DNA of 64,000 nucleotides from Conexibacter woesei Iso977N (lineage in GTDB: Bacteria > Actinomycetota > Thermoleophilia > Solirubrobacterales > Solirubrobacteraceae). Under the pieces are notes generated by a model. It was not told the origin of the DNA. It saw only the letters and a program-made list of their open reading frames with translations, and searched no databases. Both the position numbers and the translations under genes were made by a program. The stretch lies in assembly GCF_000424625.1 (NCBI RefSeq), contig NZ_AUKG01000004.1, positions 62,001-126,000 of the forward strand, written 5' to 3'. This document shows positions 60,759 through 64,000 of the stretch, piece by piece. Position 1 is the stretch's first letter; every line of letters starts with the position of its first letter.

Positions 60759-62297
60759 GGCGGCCACAACGGGTTGACGTGCGCGGCGTACCTGGCGCGC
60801 GCCGGCGTGGACGTGTGCGTGGTCGAGGCGCGCGACAGCGTCGGCGGGTGCGCGTCGACCGTCGCGGCGCTCGGCGGCGCGCGCGTGAACATCTGCAACT
60901 GCGACCACCAGCTGATCCGGTCGACCGGCGTGATCGAGGAGCTCGACCTCGAGTTGTACGGGTTGCGCTACCTCGACCTCGACCCGGCGCAGCTGGCGGT
61001 CCCGTGGGCCGAGGGCGACGCGCCGTGGCTGCTGTTCGGCGACGTCGATCGCACGCTGGAGGCGCTCGCGCTCACCCATCCGGACCAAGTTGATGGCTAT
61101 CGCCGCTACGTCGCCGACCTGCTCCCGGCGGCGCGGCTGGTCCTGGAGATGACCGCCGGCGTCCCGACGCCGCTGGGCGTCGCGCGCCGCCTGGCGCGGG
61201 CCCGCGGGCGTGGGCTCGGCGCGCTGCTGAAACTCTCGCGCCGCAGCGCGGCGGACGTGTTGCAGGACTACTTCACGAGCGACGCGCTGCTCGGGCCGGT
61301 CGCGACGACGGGGCCCGCGGTGTGGGGCCTGCCGCCGCAGGCGCCGGGGACGGGCCTGGGCGCGCTCGGCTACGCGCTGCGCCACACGCATCCGGTCGGG
61401 CGGCCCGTCGGCGGGTCGGGCGCGCTGACCGACGCGCTGGCGGCCGCGGCCGTCGCCGCGGGCGCGACCATCCACACCAACTCGCCGGTGCAGACCATCA
61501 TGTTGGACGCGCGCGGCCGCGTCGCCGGGGTGCGGCTCTCCGACGAGACCCGCATCGACGCCGGCACCGTCGTCTCGGCCGCCGACCCGCGGCGGACGCT
61601 CGTCGAGCTGCTCCACGCGCCGCCGGCCCGGGCGCGGGCGCTCGTCGAGCGCTGGCGCGCACGGACGACGCGCGACGGCTACGAATCCAAGCTCGACGCC
61701 GTCCTCGCCACCCCACCCCGGCCCCGCCGCGTCGATCCGGACCACCTCACCCGCCTCGGCCTCACCGCCGAGCAGCTCCAGCACGCCACGATGGTCGTCG
61801 CGCCCGGCCTCGACGGGATCCTCGCCGCGCACCGCGCAGCAGCGGCGGGCCACGTCGCCCAGCACCCGCTCCACCTCGCCAACACGCCCTCGGTCCTCGA
61901 CCCCACGGTCGCGCCCGCCGACGGCCACGTGTTCTCGCTCGAGGTGCTGTTCACCCCCTACAACCTGCAAGGCGGCTGGGCCGCAACGCAGGAACCCCAC
62001 CGCTGGCTCCGCGAGTTCGCCACCCTCATGGAACCCGGCTTCCTGGAGAGCATCCGCCGCTTCCGCCTCGTCGGCCCCGAGGACTACGAGCGCGACTTCT
62101 CGATGCCCCGCGGCTACGCCCCCTCCTTCGCCGGCGGCCCCCTCTCAGCCCTCCTCGGCACCGACCGCGAGCTGACCCGCTACACGACCCCCATCCCCGG
62201 CCTCTACCTCACCGGCTCCGGCACCTTCCCCGGCGCCGGGATCTCCGGAGCGCCCGGCCGCAACACCGCCCGCGTCGTCCTCTCCGCCCTGCGCTAG
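60723..62297 (+). CDS. FAD-dependent phytoene desaturase-like oxidoreductase
   Basis: A 524-residue flavoprotein of the phytoene desaturase/PYROXD2 group. N-terminal Rossmann motif ILGGGHNGLTCAAYLARAG with the acidic VVEARDSVGG, and a C-terminal FAD motif PGLYLTGSGTFPGAGISG are present. Carotenoid genes are absent nearby, so a PYROXD2-like role is more likely than carotenoid synthesis. The substrate is unknown. It follows the purine genes through a 17-codon mini-ORF. Its stop interlocks with the convergent gene on CTAG. Confidence 0.87.
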   Translation: MTAARHEVVILGGGHNGLTCAAYLARAGVDVCVVEARDSVGGCASTVAALGGARVNICNCDHQLIRSTGVIEELDLELYGLRYLDLDPAQLAVPWAEGDAPWLLFGDVDRTLEALALTHPDQVDGYRRYVADLLPAARLVLEMTAGVPTPLGVARRLARARGRGLGALLKLSRRSAADVLQDYFTSDALLGPVATTGPAVWGLPPQAPGTGLGALGYALRHTHPVGRPVGGSGALTDALAAAAVAAGATIHTNSPVQTIMLDARGRVAGVRLSDETRIDAGTVVSAADPRRTLVELLHAPPARARALVERWRARTTRDGYESKLDAVLATPPRPRRVDPDHLTRLGLTAEQLQHATMVVAPGLDGILAAHRAAAAGHVAQHPLHLANTPSVLDPTVAPADGHVFSLEVLFTPYNLQGGWAATQEPHRWLREFATLMEPGFLESIRRFRLVGPEDYERDFSMPRGYAPSFAGGPLSALLGTDRELTRYTTPIPGLYLTGSGTFPGAGISGAPGRNTARVVLSALR

Positions 62298-62749
62298 GCG
62301 GCCGGGAGCTGCTCCGCGAGGCGGGTCATGGCCTTCATGTTGCCTCGGCGTAGGGCGCCGCGGACCAGTGGGGACAGGAGGCGGTCGGCGAGGGGTGCGG
62401 TTGTCCAGGTGTAGGTGAACGTGATGTGGGTGCCGCCGTCCGGGAGGTCGGTCAGCTCGTAGGTGCCGGAGGCCGTGCGCCTGCCGCCCGCCGAGATGTT
62501 GTGCTCGACGATCCGTGATGGCGCCTCGGCGGCGACGACCTCGATCGAGACCGGCTCCTTGAGCGGGCCGAACTTCGAGTTGACGGTGGCCTTGCTGCCG
62601 ATGCCGCGCGGCGGGCCGGCGTAGGACCAGTCCACGAGCATGTGGTCGGTGAACGGCTCGTGGTTGGCCATCACGTCGAGGAAGTCATACACCTCGGTGC
62701 GTGGGTTGGGGACGTCCACGCTGACGGAAATGGGCTTGGGAGGGGTCAT
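62294..62749 (-). CDS. SRPBCC (START-like) polyketide cyclase-type protein
   Basis: A 151-residue protein of the SRPBCC fold. The N-terminal VSVDVPNPRTEVYDFLDVMANH pattern in the first strand and helix, central GIGSKATV, and a long C-terminal helix with LAEQLPAA fit the family. These proteins bind hydrophobic ligands. It is divergent from a TetR gene 23 bases away whose probable operator overlaps its start, so TetR likely represses it. Confidence 0.85.
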   Translation of the reverse strand: MTPPKPISVSVDVPNPRTEVYDFLDVMANHEPFTDHMLVDWSYAGPPRGIGSKATVNSKFGPLKEPVSIEVVAAEAPSRIVEHNISAGGRRTASGTYELTDLPDGGTHITFTYTWTTAPLADRLLSPLVRGALRRGNMKAMTRLAEQLPAA

Positions 62750-62764
62750 GTACCAGACGGTACA
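62749..62764. promoter_or_regulatory. TetR operator palindrome
   Basis: TGTACC-AGAC-GGTACA is a perfect 6-4-6 inverted repeat in the 23-base gap between the SRPBCC and TetR genes; its first base is the A of the SRPBCC start read on the minus strand. A bound repressor would block both starts. Confidence 0.6.
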
Positions 62765-62772
62765 CTACGTCC

Positions 62773-63318
62773 GTGCCCCGTCGCAACCCGCGCGCCGACC
62801 TCCTGGAGCAGGCCATCGCCTACATCGCCGACCGCGGCATCAGCGACCTCTCGCTGCGCGAGCTGGCGGCCGCGATCGGGACCAGCCACCGCATGCTGAT
62901 CCACCACTTCGGGTCCAAGGAGGCTCTGTGGGTCGAAGTGATCCGGACCGTCGAGCAGCGCCAGCGCGACGCGCTCCCGGACCTCCTCCCCGACCCCGAC
63001 GCGGACCCCGCGACCGCGATGCGCGCCTGGTGGCAGCACATCTCCGACCCCGCGCTGTGGCCGAACGAGCGCCTGTTCTTCGAGCTCTACGGCCAGGCCC
63101 TCCAGGGCCGGCCCGGCACCGAGCAGCTCCTCGACGGCATCGTCGACCACTGGCTCGACGCGATCGCCGCCACCGGCATGCCCCGCGCCCAGGCCCGCCT
63201 CGGCATCGCCGTCACCCGCGGCCTGCTCCTCGACCTCCTCGCCACCCACGACCGCGCGGGCGTCGACGCCGCGATGGAGGCCTGGATCGCCCTCAACCTC
63301 GCCGCGGGCGAGGCCTGA
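62773..63318 (+). CDS. TetR family transcriptional regulator
   Basis: A 181-residue repressor. The N-terminal helix-turn-helix (ISDLSLRELAAAIGTSHRMLIHHFGSKEAL, described in parts) is typical, with the family HHFGSKEAL end. The C-terminal ligand-binding domain is helical. GTG start. It likely controls itself and the divergent SRPBCC gene through the palindrome between them; the ligand is unknown. Confidence 0.9.
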   Translation: MPRRNPRADLLEQAIAYIADRGISDLSLRELAAAIGTSHRMLIHHFGSKEALWVEVIRTVEQRQRDALPDLLPDPDADPATAMRAWWQHISDPALWPNERLFFELYGQALQGRPGTEQLLDGIVDHWLDAIAATGMPRAQARLGIAVTRGLLLDLLATHDRAGVDAAMEAWIALNLAAGEA

Positions 63319-63365
63319 GGCTCAGCCGCCGCGCCGCCACGCCCGCCAGGCGCGTAGGCCGTACT

Positions 63366-63425
63366 TCAGCGACTAGCCAGCAGCGCGATCCCCATCGTCA
63401 GAAAGAACCCCAGGAACGCCAGCAC
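63366..63425 (-). CDS. Possible 19-residue membrane peptide
   Basis: From GTG at 63425 the frame reads VLAFLGFFLTMGIALLASR, a single membrane helix with a basic end, directly downstream of the partial amidohydrolase. The frame is open further upstream, so a longer peptide is possible. Coding is uncertain. The remaining bases to the TetR stop hold nothing I can name. Confidence 0.25.
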   Translation of the reverse strand: MLAFLGFFLTMGIALLASR

Positions 63426-63447
63426 CCGCAGCGCCCTCGCCGCGCGG

Positions 63448-64000
63448 TCATGCGCGCGTCCGGGCCAGCGCCGCGCGCAGCGCCTCGATGCGCGCGATCG
63501 TCTCCGGCAGGCGCGGGTCGGCGGGCTCGCGCAGGCGGCGCTCGCGCTGCTCCGCGATCGCCGCGTGGACGTCGTCGAGCGAGAAGCGCACCGGCACCCG
63601 GTCGCGGACGACGAGCTCGCCGGCGACCACCACGTGCCGGACCGACCCGCCGGTCTCGCTCAGGACCAGCGCCGCCTCCAGGTCGCGCGCACCCGCCAGC
63701 CCGAACGACGCGCGGTCCAGCAGCGCGATGTCCGCGGGCGCGCCGACGGCCAGCGTCCCGAGCCCGTCCACCCCCAGCGCCCGTGCGCCCAACGACGTGG
63801 CCATCGCCAGCGCGTCGCCCGACGACACGTGCTCCTCGTCCGGCCCGCGGTGGATCAGCGTCGCCAGCCGCATCGCGAACCACATCTGCTGGTCGTCGCT
63901 CGAGGCCGCGCCGTCCGTACCCACTCCGACGGCGACGCCGCGGTCGAGCAGCTCCCGGACCCGCGCGCGCCCCGACCGCAGCCGCGTGTTCGCCGCCGGG
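63448..64000 (-). CDS. COG0402 amidohydrolase, C-terminal part (runs off the window)
   Basis: The last 184 residues of a deaminase-type amidohydrolase; the 5' part lies beyond the window. The metal Asp is present in GVGTDGAASSDD, followed by the family LGVDGLGTLAVGAPADIALLD and the RHVVVAGELVVRD beta-sandwich. It resembles guanine or related deaminases. Unlike the copy at 59396-60676 its Asp motif is intact. Confidence 0.82.
   Translation of the reverse strand, partial: PAANTRLRSGRARVRELLDRGVAVGVGTDGAASSDDQQMWFAMRLATLIHRGPDEEHVSSGDALAMATSLGARALGVDGLGTLAVGAPADIALLDRASFGLAGARDLEAALVLSETGGSVRHVVVAGELVVRDRVPVRFSLDDVHAAIAEQRERRLREPADPRLPETIARIEALRAALARTRA

Noticed and set aside
49682-62749. Genomic island with integrase and attachment sites
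   Set aside because: No integrase, transposase or flanking direct repeats are seen; GC content and codon use match the rest. Only the truncated gene at one edge hints at rearrangement.

Overview
The window is about 64 kb of very GC-rich, gene-dense chromosomal DNA with almost every third codon position G or C. Gene content (alaS-ruvX-mltG-aroE order, pilB/pilT/pilC, many leaderless-looking secreted proteins, frequent GTG and TTG starts, 4-base gene overlaps) suggests an actinobacterium of the Thermoleophilia/Solirubrobacterales type; this is inferred from gene content and style, as there is no rRNA here. I see no prophage, insertion sequence or CRISPR array.

Layout. 1-8.3 kb: a polytopic membrane protein, a small zinc-ribbon protein, an SDR/epimerase, glutamyl-Q tRNA(Asp) synthetase, RNase D, a membrane GGDEF diguanylate cyclase, a lipoprotein, DoxX and YccF proteins. 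8.3-23.5 kb, mostly minus strand: type IV pilus genes pilC, pilT and pilB, two diverged copies of an unknown secreted family behind matching ECF-like promoters, an aldo/keto reductase facing a MarR-GNAT fusion, then the run mnmA-alaS-ruvX-mltG-aroE-pilB joined by short overlaps. The mnmA product carries an IscU-like domain at its N terminus. 23.6-25.5 kb: an anchored Ala/Lys/Thr-rich protein, a hormone-sensitive-lipase-type hydrolase and a 59-residue gene, then two abutting tandem repeat arrays (25-base and 20-base periods) that run into the end of aspS.

25.9-39.4 kb: ftcD, a small membrane protein, a metallo-beta-lactamase-fold hydrolase, hisS and aspS in one transcription unit; a secreted GH3 glucosidase; a STAS protein; a tandem pair of secreted paralogues; an IMPase-like protein with two substituted metal ligands; a methyltransferase; and a tRNA with CAU anticodon. 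39.5-47.7 kb: a beta-propeller-like secreted protein, a UDP-sugar pyrophosphorylase-family enzyme with galK and a sodium:solute symporter (a likely galactose uptake and activation unit without galT in view), and a secreted sedolisin.

47.7-64 kb is a purine-catabolism region: amidohydrolases, a three-subunit xanthine dehydrogenase, 8-oxoguanine/guanine deaminase-like protein, OHCU decarboxylase, urate oxidase and ureidoglycine aminohydrolase, most joined by 4-base overlaps. No 5-hydroxyisourate hydrolase or classical allantoinase is seen; a creatininase-family gene and a COG0402 amidohydrolase lacking metal ligands sit in the urate oxidase operon instead and are the best candidates for an undescribed step. 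A truncated surface-protein remnant borders this cluster. The window ends in a partial COG0402 deaminase.
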